From contig CAZIVO010000008.1 of assembly GCA_964542765.1 (NCBI GenBank), positions 1 through 57,562 on the forward strand: a stretch of 57,562 bases of DNA. Direction: 5' to 3'. Below, in pieces: positions 8,774 to 17,294 of the stretch (within the stretch, counting starts at the first letter, position 1; each line of letters starts with the position of its first letter). The notes under the pieces are model-generated. The model saw only the letters and a program-made list of their open reading frames with translations, had not been told where the DNA came from and did not search any database. This DNA is from CAZIVO01 sp964542765 (GTDB taxonomy: Bacteria > Planctomycetota > UBA1135 > UBA2386). The translations under genes and the position numbers were made by a program.

Positions 8774-10060
8774 ATGAGCTTGGTTCTGCTCATGTACAAC
8801 CTGATCTTCCTGCTGGGCTTTCTTGCCTATTCGCCGGTGCTCATTTGGCGGAAGTTAGGCCAAAGGAATTACCGCTTTGGCTTGACCGAACGCACAGGTC
8901 GTGTCCGGAGATACGCTTTCGACCGTCCGGTAATCTGGGTCCATGGTGTGTCCGTGGGTGAGATCAAGGCGGCGGGAAGCATGATCGATCAGCTCCGTGC
9001 CGAGCGTCCTGATCTACAGTTGCTGCTCTCCACGACGACGCCAACTGGACATGATTTTGCATCCAGGCTTTATCCGGATCTTCCCGTCATTTTTTTTCCT
9101 CTCGATTTTGGCTGGTTTCCCGGGCAGGCACTCGACCGAGTGCGTCCCGAGAGGGTCTTGCTCGTGGAGCTCGAGATCTGGCCCGTATTCCTGCAAGCAG
9201 CGTCTCGCCGCCATATTCCCGTGGATGTTATCAATGGGCGTATTTCGCCAAAAAGCTACTGGGGATATTCGATGGCTCGAATTCTGTTCTTGCCGCAACT
9301 CCACCTGATCTCGAAGTATCTGGTCCAGGATGATTCGTATCGTGATCGGTTGATTTCGTTGGGAGTGGAACCTGGCAGCGTCTTTGTCACCGGGAATTTG
9401 AAATATGACACGGTCATGATCAAGACCCCTGCTGCCGAGGCCGGGGGGCTTCGTTCATGGCTGGCCGAGGATGGACGCTTGGTTTTGGTCGGAGGTTCAA
9501 CCCACGGCGAGGAGGATGTCTACCTCGCCCGGGCTGTCAAGCATCTGATGGAAGTAGAGCATTTGCGGGTACGCCTGATTGTTGCGCCGCGGCACCCGGA
9601 GCGCTCGGCCGCAGTGGTAGAGGCCTTGAGCGGGCAGGGTTTTTCCTGTGTGCGCTGGGGTGATTTGGCAGGGCAACTTATACGGCCGCTCGCTGACCGG
9701 GACGTGGTTGTCCTGGATGTGATCGGGCAACTCGAGTCCTTTTACGAGGCATGCGATATTGCCTTCGTCGGCGGCAGTCTCGTACCTCGAGGTGGTCAGA
9801 ACATGCTCGAACCCGCAGCCTTGGGAAAGGCGGTCCTATTCGGTCCGAAGACGGAAAATTTTCGAGCTGATGTCGAACTTCTGTTGCGGGCGGAGGCCGT
9901 CATCGAGGTGCAGGATCCCGAGGATCTGATCCGGCGCATAGCAGAGCTTGCCGGGGATCCCGACCTTCGGCGTGCTTTGGGCGAGCGCGCACTCGCGCTC
10001 ATCCGGCGCAATCAAGGTGCGACGGCGCGTACGCTTCAGTTGCTGGACCCCCTCCTTTGA
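8774..10060 (+). CDS. waaA: 3-deoxy-D-manno-octulosonic acid (Kdo) transferase
   Basis: Inner-membrane glycosyltransferase (GT-B fold, family GT30) that adds Kdo to the lipid A precursor. It begins with one membrane anchor (MSLVLLMYNLIFLLGFLAYS). The catalytic Glu sits in FGLTERTG, followed by WVHGVSVGE, the LVELEIWP motif, GNLKYD at the domain hinge, and the nucleotide-sugar site GGSLVPRGGQNMLEPA. The ATG at 8774 has TGGAGG 7 bases upstream; an in-frame ATG at 8699 would add 25 unlikely residues. Its presence indicates a lipopolysaccharide outer membrane. No other lps genes are adjacent. Confidence 0.95.
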   Translation: MSLVLLMYNLIFLLGFLAYSPVLIWRKLGQRNYRFGLTERTGRVRRYAFDRPVIWVHGVSVGEIKAAGSMIDQLRAERPDLQLLLSTTTPTGHDFASRLYPDLPVIFFPLDFGWFPGQALDRVRPERVLLVELEIWPVFLQAASRRHIPVDVINGRISPKSYWGYSMARILFLPQLHLISKYLVQDDSYRDRLISLGVEPGSVFVTGNLKYDTVMIKTPAAEAGGLRSWLAEDGRLVLVGGSTHGEEDVYLARAVKHLMEVEHLRVRLIVAPRHPERSAAVVEALSGQGFSCVRWGDLAGQLIRPLADRDVVVLDVIGQLESFYEACDIAFVGGSLVPRGGQNMLEPAALGKAVLFGPKTENFRADVELLLRAEAVIEVQDPEDLIRRIAELAGDPDLRRALGERALALIRRNQGATARTLQLLDPLL

Positions 10061-10428
10061 GTCGCCGGCTGGATTGTGAGTCAGCTGACTACCGCAAGAA
10101 GAGTGATCAACAGCAAGCCAGTCAACGTGAGGATCAGTGTTGTCCGATCCAGGGTTGTGGCCTGAGTTCTTGAACTGCTATGCAACGGGTTGTGTGGTGG
10201 TGGAAAGTGATTCAGGCCTTGCCAAGGCCATCACGGCGAGAACCGTGACAGGGATTCTAGTCGCTCGATGCGCCTGAGTTATCAATCGATTGAAAGAACC
10301 GTGACGCAGAGTTGCAATTTTCCCGCCTCTTCGCCGATGCTTGGATGAGGATCAGCGTGAACAAGTTGCAGGGTCGGCAGATATGTCCCCCGCGCAGGTG
10401 TTTTATTTTTTTCTGACAAGCAGCCAAC
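10061..10428 (+). promoter_or_regulatory. metK leader region with competing hairpins
   Basis: 368 bases without a gene ahead of metK. GTGAT (10207-10211) can pair with ATCAC (10230-10234) around an inner GGCCT/AGGCC stem. Alternatively TCACGG (10231-10236) pairs with CCGTGA (10243-10248). The two share bases 10231-10234 and so exclude each other. The 10-mer GAACCGTGAC occurs twice, at 10240-10249 and 10296-10305, so the second copy can also compete for TCACGG. A poly-T run with a few interruptions (10400-10413) precedes the start codon. By eye I see no match to known SAM riboswitch cores. A cis-regulatory role is inference. Confidence 0.4.
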
Positions 10429-11589
10429 ATGTCTCAAGAAGCTCGTTTATTCACCAGTGAGTCCGTCAGCGAAGGTCATCCCGACAAGGTTTGTGACCAG
10501 ATCTCGGATGCCGTTTTGGATGCCATCTACGAAACGGACCCCAATGGCAGGGTTGCCTGCGAGACCATGACTTCGCGTGGGCTTGTGGTGATGGCGGGCG
10601 AGATCACCACAACGGCGGATATCGATTATCAGGAAGTGGCCCGCAAGGTCATCGAGGAGATTGGCTACAACGATCCGGCTCTGGGTTTCGATGCGAACTC
10701 TTGCGCTGTCTTCAGTGCGATGGGTAAGCAGTCGGTGGATATTGCACTTGGCGTGGATGCGCAGACATCGCAGAGCCATGAGCAGGGAGCAGGCGATCAG
10801 GGGATGATGTTCGGCTACGCATGCCGTGAGACGGATGAGTTGATGCCCTTCCCCATCCACTACTCGCATCGCATCCTCGAAGAGCTTGCCAAGGTGCGCA
10901 AGGGCGGGGTTGAGTTTCTGCGGCCGGACTCCAAATCGCAACTCACGGTGGAATACGACGAGAACCACAAGCCTGTCCGGATCACGACCGTGGTGATCTC
11001 ACATCAGCACAGTCCGGAGGTTGCCGATCAGGAACTCAAGGCGACGCTCCGAGAGGTTTGTGAACATGTTTTGCCGACCGAATTTCTCGATGCCGAAACG
11101 AAATGGTGGCTCAATCCAACGGGCCGGTTCGTGGAGGGAGGCCCCAAGGCCGATGCTGGTTTGACCGGTCGGAAGATCATCGTCGACACTTACGGTGGAA
11201 TGGGGCGTCATGGCGGCGGAGCCTTCTCGGGGAAGGACCCGAGCAAGGTCGATCGATCCGCTGCCTATGCCTCGCGATGGGTCGCCAAGAATGTTGTGGC
11301 GGCTGGCCTGGCTGAACGTTGCGAGGTTCAGGTTGCCTATGCGATTGGCGTCGCGGAGCCGGTCAGTATCCGGTGCGACACTTTCGGTACGGGTCAATTG
11401 GATGACCGTCGTCTCGACGGAATCGTTCGCAAGGTGTTCGACCTGCGCCCGGCAGGGATCATCGAGGCGCTCGATCTCCGGCGACCGATCTATCGCCGCA
11501 CAGCAGCTTATGGTCATTTCGGTCGACCTGAGTTTTCCTGGGAGCGGATCGACAGGGTCGAGGATCTGCGGGCAGAAGCGGGTTCCTAG
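10429..11589 (+). CDS. metK: S-adenosylmethionine synthetase
   Basis: 386-residue methionine adenosyltransferase, which makes SAM, phosphate and diphosphate from ATP and methionine. All three repeats of the fold are readable. The signature motifs are GHPDKVCDQISDAVLD near the N-terminus (substrate and metal site), GAGDQGMMFGYA (about residues 121-132) and the phosphate-binding loop GGGAFSGKDPSKVDRS (about 263-278). Length is standard. It is preceded by a long structured leader and followed after 100 bases by an unrelated anchored protein gene. No methionine-cycle partner is nearby. Confidence 0.98.
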   Translation: MSQEARLFTSESVSEGHPDKVCDQISDAVLDAIYETDPNGRVACETMTSRGLVVMAGEITTTADIDYQEVARKVIEEIGYNDPALGFDANSCAVFSAMGKQSVDIALGVDAQTSQSHEQGAGDQGMMFGYACRETDELMPFPIHYSHRILEELAKVRKGGVEFLRPDSKSQLTVEYDENHKPVRITTVVISHQHSPEVADQELKATLREVCEHVLPTEFLDAETKWWLNPTGRFVEGGPKADAGLTGRKIIVDTYGGMGRHGGGAFSGKDPSKVDRSAAYASRWVAKNVVAAGLAERCEVQVAYAIGVAEPVSIRCDTFGTGQLDDRRLDGIVRKVFDLRPAGIIEALDLRRPIYRRTAAYGHFGRPEFSWERIDRVEDLRAEAGS

Positions 11590-11689
11590 CCTGGCTGTCC
11601 CGGGATTCCTGTAGGCCATCAGAAAATCTTCGGTGCCTGACCGCTGGTGGGGACTATGGTGAGTAGACCGGGTCGGAATCCCGGCTGTA

Positions 11690-12772
11690 GTGCCTGGCAT
11701 GGAAGAACAACTCGAAGTCTTTTTCTGCGATATCTGCAACACTTCGGTCCCGCAGAGTGATCTTGAGGCTGCAGCAGCGCGGCGCGTGAAGGGCAAGATC
11801 ATCGGGTCCTGCTGCTTGGGTGATCTAGATGGAGAATCCGCCGAGCAGGGCTCATCTGGTTCCCGCCCCTCGACGACAGCGTTGGGGGCGATGATGCCGA
11901 TAGGGGTTGTTCTGCTCGTTGCGGTTGCAGGAGGAACGATGTTCCTCGATACCCGTGTGACCGCGGAGGCTGCCAAGGTCAATGAGCGCATCAGCAGTCT
12001 TGAGAGCATGTTCACGAGTCAGGCGAGCCGGGTAGCCGATCTCGACAAGCGGATGGAGGCAGGGGCTTCCAGCACTGATGTCGAGGCGGTCGGCCGGAGT
12101 ATCGGTGATGTGCGTGGTTGGGTGACCGAGAGCGAGACGCGAGTTCGCGAAGGTCTCGGCGCAGCCGTGGAGCAGGTTCAGGCCGTGAAGCAGGACCTTG
12201 AGAGCTTGCAGCGATCGCAACAGGGGTATGGCGAGAAGATTGCTGTGCTGACCCGTGAGGTGCGCAACATGGGTGACGAGGTTGCTGCCATCAAGGAGCT
12301 GGGGTCCGGCAGTTCCTCTGGGGGGACTAAGAAGCCGACCGATGATTTTCGCCGGCCTGCGGTGGTTGTAAAACCTGATCCGGAGGCAGAGGTGAAGGCG
12401 TTGCTGGGAAAGCTAAAGGATTCTGATCCCGGGACGCGTTTCGATGCAGTGGACAAGCTCGTGCAACTCCGCAATGACGCGGCACGGCCGCACCTGATCG
12501 AGATGCTCGACGACAAGGACCCCTTTGTACGTCGGCTCACCGCCGAAGGCTTGAGGGCGTACAGGCATGCTGAGAGTGTTGGCGCTTTGGTGGATGTTCT
12601 CGCCGACGATGAGAGTATCGTTCGTCACGCCGCCTACAGTTCGCTGAAAAAGTTGACTGGCCAAGCCATCGTTTTCGATCCCGATGGCGATACCCGTTCG
12701 CGGTCGGGTGGTGAGCGTCGATGGAAAGACTGGTGGCGGGCCAACCAGAGTAAATTCAAAGCTGGTAGTTGA
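11690..12772 (+). CDS. Membrane-anchored coiled-coil protein with HEAT-like repeats
   Basis: 360-residue protein of unknown function. Residues 10-45 hold CDIC and a later CC pair and could bind a metal. Residues 66-86 (GAMMPIGVVLLVAVAGGTMF) are a single membrane helix. Residues 95-205 are a long coiled coil. Residues 240-330 form HEAT-like helical repeats (VKALLGKLKDSDPGTRFDAV, LIEMLDDKDPFVRRLTAEGL, LVDVLADDESIVRHAAYSSL). The layout suggests a scaffold anchored in the inner membrane with a C-terminal protein-binding platform. A second ATG at 11699 is an equally possible start, and no clear ribosome site is visible. It ends 40 bases before pyk. Confidence 0.75.
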   Translation: MPGMEEQLEVFFCDICNTSVPQSDLEAAAARRVKGKIIGSCCLGDLDGESAEQGSSGSRPSTTALGAMMPIGVVLLVAVAGGTMFLDTRVTAEAAKVNERISSLESMFTSQASRVADLDKRMEAGASSTDVEAVGRSIGDVRGWVTESETRVREGLGAAVEQVQAVKQDLESLQRSQQGYGEKIAVLTREVRNMGDEVAAIKELGSGSSSGGTKKPTDDFRRPAVVVKPDPEAEVKALLGKLKDSDPGTRFDAVDKLVQLRNDAARPHLIEMLDDKDPFVRRLTAEGLRAYRHAESVGALVDVLADDESIVRHAAYSSLKKLTGQAIVFDPDGDTRSRSGGERRWKDWWRANQSKFKAGS

Positions 12773-12812
12773 TCCGGGGCGCAGATCATTCACAGAGGTC
12801 TTTGAGGGGGGC

Positions 12813-14267
12813 ATGAGAACACCAAATCGTGCGAAAATAGTTGCGACGATGGGGCCATCGTCGCGATCGAAGACCGTGGTCAAGCGGCTGATCAAGGCCG
12901 GCGTTGACGTGTTTCGAATCAATGCGGCGCACACGAGCCACAAGGAAATGGCCACGGATGTGGCTGTGATTCGGCGGGTTGCCCGCGAATTGGGTGCCAT
13001 GGTCGGCGTTCTGGTCGATTTACAGGGTCCGAAGATCCGGGTCGGCCCATTTCAGGGCGGGGAACCGATCTGGCTTCGCCGCGGCGACGAGGTGGTCATT
13101 TCGACGGTGTCCGGTGTTGTTGGTTGCGCCGGAGGCGATGGGCAACCTGCTCGAGTGGGCTGTAGCTATCGCAGCCTCGCCGATGACCTGCGCGCCGAGG
13201 AGAACATCTTGCTCGATGACGGCGCCATCGAACTGGTGGTGGTCGATGTGGAAGGCACGGAAATCCGGACGCGGGTGCTGCACGGAGGTCTCCTCAAGCA
13301 GTTCAAGGGAGTGAATATCCCCGGGTCCACCGTGTCTGCTGCAAGCCTTTCTGCTGTGGATCTGGAAGATCTGGCTGTTGCGCTCGCCAACGAAGTTGAT
13401 TTCGTGGCGCTTTCCTTTGTCCGTACGGCAGAGGATGTACGCGCGCTGCGCAAGCATATCGATGCTGCCGGATCCGATGCCTGTATCATCGCCAAGATCG
13501 AGCGTTCCGAAGCGGTGGAGAACCTGCTGGAGATTCTGGATGTAGCTGATGGACTGATGGTTGCGCGTGGTGACATGGGGGTGGAACTTGGTCCCGAGGC
13601 TGTGCCGGCCCTGCAAAAACAGATCATCCGGACATGTGTCGCTGCCAGGAAACCGGTGATCACGGCGACTCAGATGCTCGAATCCATGGTTTCGAATCCT
13701 CGGCCAACGCGGGCCGAAGCTTCCGATGTGGCCAATGCAGTTTATGATGGGACATCAGCGGTGATGCTCTCTGCCGAGACGGCTGCGGGCGATTATCCGG
13801 TTCAGTCGGTTCAGATCATGGATTCGGTGATTCGCCGAACCGAAGCGGACATGTTCAGCGACTGGGCGCCTGCCCGTCGGAGTCGGGGCATGCGCGGCGT
13901 GGGCACTGTGCAACTGGCGACAGCGCGAGCGGCGGCAGCGGCGGCCATCGAGGTGGGAGCACGAGTGATCGCCGTGTTCACGGAAAGCGGGACGACAGCG
14001 CAGTTGCTCTCCGGCGATCGGTCACCCACGCGCATGGTTGCCTTCACGCCGTTCCAGAGGACTGTGCAGCGGCTGTCCTTGACCTGGGGCGTTACCGTCG
14101 CGATCAAGCTCACGCGGACGCGCACGAGTCATGAGATGACCCTGGAGGGTGCACGAACCCTGAGGGAGCGGCGTTTGGTGCGCAAGGGGGATCGGGTGAT
14201 CGTTCTCTCGGGCACGACCCGGACGCGTGGGATGACCAACACCATGCGGATTCGCACCGTGGAATAG
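12813..14267 (+). CDS. pyk: Pyruvate kinase
   Basis: 484-residue glycolytic enzyme that converts phosphoenolpyruvate and ADP to pyruvate and ATP. It shows KIVATMGPSS, VDLQGPKIRVG, GVNIPGS, IAKIERSEAVEN with the catalytic Lys, ARGDMGVE, and the long ITATQMLESM...DVANAVYDGTSAVMLS segment. The start ATG at 12813 has GAGGGGGG just upstream; the open frame runs back to 12684 inside the previous gene but is not needed. The potassium-site pattern is unusual. The canonical N-F-S-H motif reads N37-A-A39-H, and GPEIR is GPKIR, a Lys associated with potassium-independent enzymes. A C-terminal allosteric-type domain is present. Confidence 0.96.
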   Translation: MRTPNRAKIVATMGPSSRSKTVVKRLIKAGVDVFRINAAHTSHKEMATDVAVIRRVARELGAMVGVLVDLQGPKIRVGPFQGGEPIWLRRGDEVVISTVSGVVGCAGGDGQPARVGCSYRSLADDLRAEENILLDDGAIELVVVDVEGTEIRTRVLHGGLLKQFKGVNIPGSTVSAASLSAVDLEDLAVALANEVDFVALSFVRTAEDVRALRKHIDAAGSDACIIAKIERSEAVENLLEILDVADGLMVARGDMGVELGPEAVPALQKQIIRTCVAARKPVITATQMLESMVSNPRPTRAEASDVANAVYDGTSAVMLSAETAAGDYPVQSVQIMDSVIRRTEADMFSDWAPARRSRGMRGVGTVQLATARAAAAAAIEVGARVIAVFTESGTTAQLLSGDRSPTRMVAFTPFQRTVQRLSLTWGVTVAIKLTRTRTSHEMTLEGARTLRERRLVRKGDRVIVLSGTTRTRGMTNTMRIRTVE

Positions 14268-14574
14268 CCAGGCTTCGGGGGCGTCTGGCATCATCCGGGC
14301 GGGTTGAGACCCCGGTAGCCGTGGTGCTTGTGGGGGTGGGAATGGGCGATGCGATGTCAGGATTGTGGTGGCCAAGTTGCGGTTGTGGGCTTTTGGGCCG
14401 GTTTTAGCCCGCTCACAAGGCCGTGGCTTCTTCCATCTTGCAGGTCAGAAGGCTGTAGAAGTCGGGGGGGGTGCCTTGATTCCCCGGTCACGGTCGCTAC
14501 ATTGCTCCGCCTTCAAGATGGCTCCGGGTTCCGGACTCGGGCCCTTGAGAGACCGCAGGAGAGGTTGCTTAGGC
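14268..14574 (+). other. pyk-rplM intergenic region
   Basis: 307 bases without a gene. It holds a GC-rich inverted repeat CCGGG/CCCGG (14298-14318) without a U-tract. It also holds a longer imperfect one (TTGTG-GGC at 14383-14390 against GCC and CACAA ending at 14418). The ribosomal promoter is annotated separately at 14476-14503. The open frame reaching 14365 upstream of rplM is unsupported. A ribosome site, AGGAGAGG, lies at about 14558-14565. Confidence 0.5.
14476..14503 (+). promoter_or_regulatory. Candidate sigma-70-type promoter of rplM-rpsI
   Basis: -35 TTGATT (14476-14481), 16-base spacer, -10 TACATT (14498-14503) within GC-TACATT-GCTCCGCCTT. The same -10 context recurs before rpmH (TACCTT followed by GCTCCGCCTT), which supports it. 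The predicted leader is about 65 bases. Confidence 0.6.
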
Positions 14575-15015
14575 ATGACCAAGACCACGTTTGCGACTGA
14601 AGACGACCATTTGCAGGCCATGACATCATGGTACGTTGTGGATGCGTCCGAGCATGTGCTGGGCCGTATGGCGTCGCGGATCGCAGAGGTGCTGATGGGT
14701 AAGCACCGACCGCTCTACACCCCGCATATCAATGTTGGGGAGGGAGTGGTCGTCGTGAATGCATCGAAGGTCAAGTTGACGGGTGCCAAGCGTGAAGGGC
14801 GAATTTACCGGAGCTATAGCGGCTATCCGGGCGGTTTGAAGAGGCGAAGCACCGGTGATTTGCTGGAGCAGAACCCCGAAGAACTGATCACGCTCGCCGT
14901 CCGCCGGATGCTCCCCAAGACGCGTATAGGCCGGGCCATGCTGAGCAGGCTGAAGGTCTACGGCGGCGCTGACCACCCACACATGGCGCAGACGCCGAAG
15001 AAACTTGAGATCTGA
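14575..15015 (+). CDS. rplM: Ribosomal protein L13
   Basis: 146-residue large-subunit protein. Family motifs are WYVVDASEHVLGRMAS, VVVNASKVKLTG, YRSYSGYPGGLK and the C-terminal GADHPHMAQTP. The start is the ATG at 14575, with AGGAGAGG upstream. A 16-residue N-terminal stretch (MTKTTFATEDDHLQAM) precedes the usual L13 start, so the second Met near 14620 could also serve. It is followed after 12 bases by rpsI, the usual L13-S9 pair. Confidence 0.95.
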   Translation: MTKTTFATEDDHLQAMTSWYVVDASEHVLGRMASRIAEVLMGKHRPLYTPHINVGEGVVVVNASKVKLTGAKREGRIYRSYSGYPGGLKRRSTGDLLEQNPEELITLAVRRMLPKTRIGRAMLSRLKVYGGADHPHMAQTPKKLEI

Positions 15016-15027
15016 GTAGGAGAACAC

Positions 15028-15423
15028 GTGGTAGTGAATCCGTATGTCTGGGGTACCGGTCGCCGAAAGACCTCTGTTGCCCGAGTTCGTATCAAGTCGG
15101 GCTCTGGCCAGTTTGTTGTTAACGGCAAGCCGATGGACGAATTCTTCACGACGGCGAATACGCGGCGATCCGTGCAGCGCTGTTTTACGGCCACGGAGTC
15201 GGGTGCCGGCTACGATGTATGGGTGAATGTCAATGGCGGTGGAATCACCGGACAGGCAGATGCCGTGAGCTTGGGGCTCGCGCGGGCCCTGAAAGTCGAC
15301 AACCCGGAACTCGAGGCCGTGCTGCGTGAAAACGGGTTGCTGACGCGTGATCCCCGGATGGTCGAACGCAAGAAGTATGGTCTTCACAAGGCCCGGCGTG
15401 CGACTCAGTTCTCGAAGCGTTGA
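15028..15423 (+). CDS. rpsI: Ribosomal protein S9
   Basis: 131-residue small-subunit protein, starting at GTG with TAGGAGAA upstream. It has the family motifs GTGRRKTSVARVRI, NVNGGGITGQADAVSLGLAR and RKKYGLHKARRATQFSKR. The C-terminal Lys-Arg tail reaches the P-site tRNA in known ribosomes. It is cotranscribed with rplM. Confidence 0.97.
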   Translation: MVVNPYVWGTGRRKTSVARVRIKSGSGQFVVNGKPMDEFFTTANTRRSVQRCFTATESGAGYDVWVNVNGGGITGQADAVSLGLARALKVDNPELEAVLRENGLLTRDPRMVERKKYGLHKARRATQFSKR

Positions 15424-15525
15424 TCCGTTGGATTTCCCACCGGTTGTTCTTTTGGCGATTTCCTGATTCTCGCCGCACGGGCGCGTCCCGAGGAGATCTC
15501 AGACCAGAAGCGAGGGCGTTCCGCT

Positions 15526-16287
15526 ATGGCTGGCCATTCCCACTCCGCCAATATCAAGTTTCGTAAGGACCGGGTCGATGCGGCCCGGGCGAAGGCCTTT
15601 TCCAAGGTGGCTCGACTGATCACGGTCGCTGCCAAGATGGGCGGTGGCGATATTGCTTCCAATCCTCGGTTGCGGTTGGCGGTCGAGAAGGCACGCATCG
15701 CCAACATGCCCAAGGACAATGTCGACCGGGCGATCAAGAAGGGTACCGGTGAGGGTGATGTCGGGCAGTTCGAGGAGATCGTGTACGAGGCCTATGGGCC
15801 CTGCGGGGTCGCGGTGATGCTCGATGTTCTGACCGACAACAGAAATCGAACTGGACCCGAGATCCGAAAACTCTTCGAGCGATCGGGCGGAAATCTTGGG
15901 TCTTCGGGTTCGGTCGCCTACATGTTCGAACGGAAGTCCGTGTTCGTGGTCGAGGGTGGTGTCGAGTTCGGGGAAGACCGCTTGATGGAGGCCACGATCG
16001 AGGCGGGGGCCGATGATCTGGTGGCGGTAGGTGACACCTTCGAGATTCAAGGCCCGCCAGGCGAATTCCTCTCGATCAAGGAGGGTCTCGAAGCCGCGCA
16101 GGTACCTCTCATGAGGGCGGAGGTGACGATGATTCCCCAGACAACGGTCCAACTCGAGAGCGCTGATGATGCGCGCAAGATCCTCAAGCTTCTGGCAGGC
16201 CTTGAAGAACACGATGACGTGCAAGGTGTTTCGGCTAATTACGAGATCGATGATGCGATCATGGCTGAGATCGGCGAGGAATTGTGA
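15526..16287 (+). CDS. YebC/PmpR (TACO1) family protein
   Basis: 253-residue protein of the YebC family. Members are known as DNA-binding regulators in some bacteria and as ribosome-associated factors that relieve stalling at proline stretches in others. The N-terminus MAGHSHSANIKFRKDRVDAA and the downstream NMPKDNVDRAIKKGTG are diagnostic, as are YEAYGPCGVAVM and LTDNRNRT. Length is standard. Its TGA overlaps the GTG start of the next gene (GTGA at 16284-16287), so the two are probably translated together. The upstream neighbours are ribosomal protein genes, which fits a translation role. Confidence 0.93.
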   Translation: MAGHSHSANIKFRKDRVDAARAKAFSKVARLITVAAKMGGGDIASNPRLRLAVEKARIANMPKDNVDRAIKKGTGEGDVGQFEEIVYEAYGPCGVAVMLDVLTDNRNRTGPEIRKLFERSGGNLGSSGSVAYMFERKSVFVVEGGVEFGEDRLMEATIEAGADDLVAVGDTFEIQGPPGEFLSIKEGLEAAQVPLMRAEVTMIPQTTVQLESADDARKILKLLAGLEEHDDVQGVSANYEIDDAIMAEIGEEL

Positions 16288-17243
16288 AGGCTTATTACGC
16301 AGGGTGTGACGATTCCGTAGCAGAACTCCTGCAGGCAGAAATAGGCAGGCCTCTGGAGCGAGGTTTGCCCGTTGAGCCGGCGGAGGGCGATCTCATCTTC
16401 ATCGAGACTTCCAGTGACGATTCTGTGGCGGGAGATCTTTGCGGCGGCAATGCCTTTTCGGCGTGTCGGGCCATCAAGCAGGTGCCGGGGGTTTATGTTT
16501 TCTTGGTTGCTCGTGCGACGGATCGCTTTGCGGCGGAGATCGCCAGGTTTTGCCTCGCCGATGGCTGTGTTCTGAAAGGCGAGGGAGGCCTCAAGGGGTT
16601 GGAAGCCGTGCACAAGAAGCTGGCTCCTCCCCGTGTCCTCGCGGTGGAGAAGATGCTGGCGGAACTGGAAGCCGAACTGGCCTCGGATGAGGGTCGCCGG
16701 GAGTCCGGCATCCAGAAGATGCTCGGGCGTGAGCGGCAGGAATGGGTTCTGGAGACCTTGACCGATGATGAGACAGGTCTCTTCGCCGGACCGTTTGCCA
16801 GTTTCAAGCTCGATGAGGAGTTCAAGCGCGCGATGCGTTTCCACCAGTCCTTGTCCCTGATCCTTCTGGATATAGGCGCTGGCAGCAACCATTTGCCGGC
16901 GAAGACCAATGAGCGGAGTTTGTTCTTTGCCGAGGTAGCAGCAGTGTTTCTGAGTGGGTGCAGGGGCATTGATACCCTGGCCCGGTTCACCGAGACGGCC
17001 TTCCTGTTCCTGCTGCCGGGGACGGGCATCGACGGTGCCATCATCCTGGCTCGTCGTCTGCAAGAGGAACTGGCGGGTCGCGAGTTTTCTTCGGGGAGTT
17101 CGGTTGAGGCCTGCATCGGCATCGCCACGATTCCAGCATCGGGCATCGAGCGTCGCGATCAGTTCTTGGCCCGTGCGGAAGCCTGTCTCAGGCTTGCACA
17201 ACAGGGTCAAGGCGATGACGGGTTGTGCGCCTCCTGGGATTGA
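16284..17243 (+). CDS. Degenerate receiver + degenerate GGDEF protein
   Basis: 319 residues. Residues 1-110 look like a receiver fold that has lost its phosphoacceptor (the DLIFIETSS strand lacks the Asp at its end). Residues 150-310 follow the GGDEF pattern throughout: DDETGLFAGPF, SLILLDIG, a GIDTLAR segment, VEACIGIAT and a final RAEACLRLAQQ. However, the GGDEF signature itself is TETAF (236-240), and both catalytic acidic positions are lost. It therefore should not make cyclic di-GMP and may be a binding or scaffolding relic. It is translationally coupled to the yebC-family gene by GTGA. The domain calls are inferred from sequence pattern. Confidence 0.7.
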   Translation: MKAYYAGCDDSVAELLQAEIGRPLERGLPVEPAEGDLIFIETSSDDSVAGDLCGGNAFSACRAIKQVPGVYVFLVARATDRFAAEIARFCLADGCVLKGEGGLKGLEAVHKKLAPPRVLAVEKMLAELEAELASDEGRRESGIQKMLGRERQEWVLETLTDDETGLFAGPFASFKLDEEFKRAMRFHQSLSLILLDIGAGSNHLPAKTNERSLFFAEVAAVFLSGCRGIDTLARFTETAFLFLLPGTGIDGAIILARRLQEELAGREFSSGSSVEACIGIATIPASGIERRDQFLARAEACLRLAQQGQGDDGLCASWD

Positions 17244-17294
17244 TCGCTGGCTTGATGCTGAGGCTTGGCGGCTGAGTTCGCAATCAACTCGCTG

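Noticed and set aside
10061..10428. Known SAM riboswitch upstream of metK
   Set aside because: I could not match the conserved cores of the SAM families that I know. Only generic hairpins and a repeat are seen, so it is reported as a candidate leader and not as a named riboswitch.
12684..12812. Longer start of pyruvate kinase
   Set aside because: It overlaps the HEAT-repeat gene by 89 bases without family similarity; ATG 12813 has a good ribosome site.
14365..14574. Longer start of L13
   Set aside because: The promoter at 14476-14503 lies inside this stretch and the residues do not match L13.
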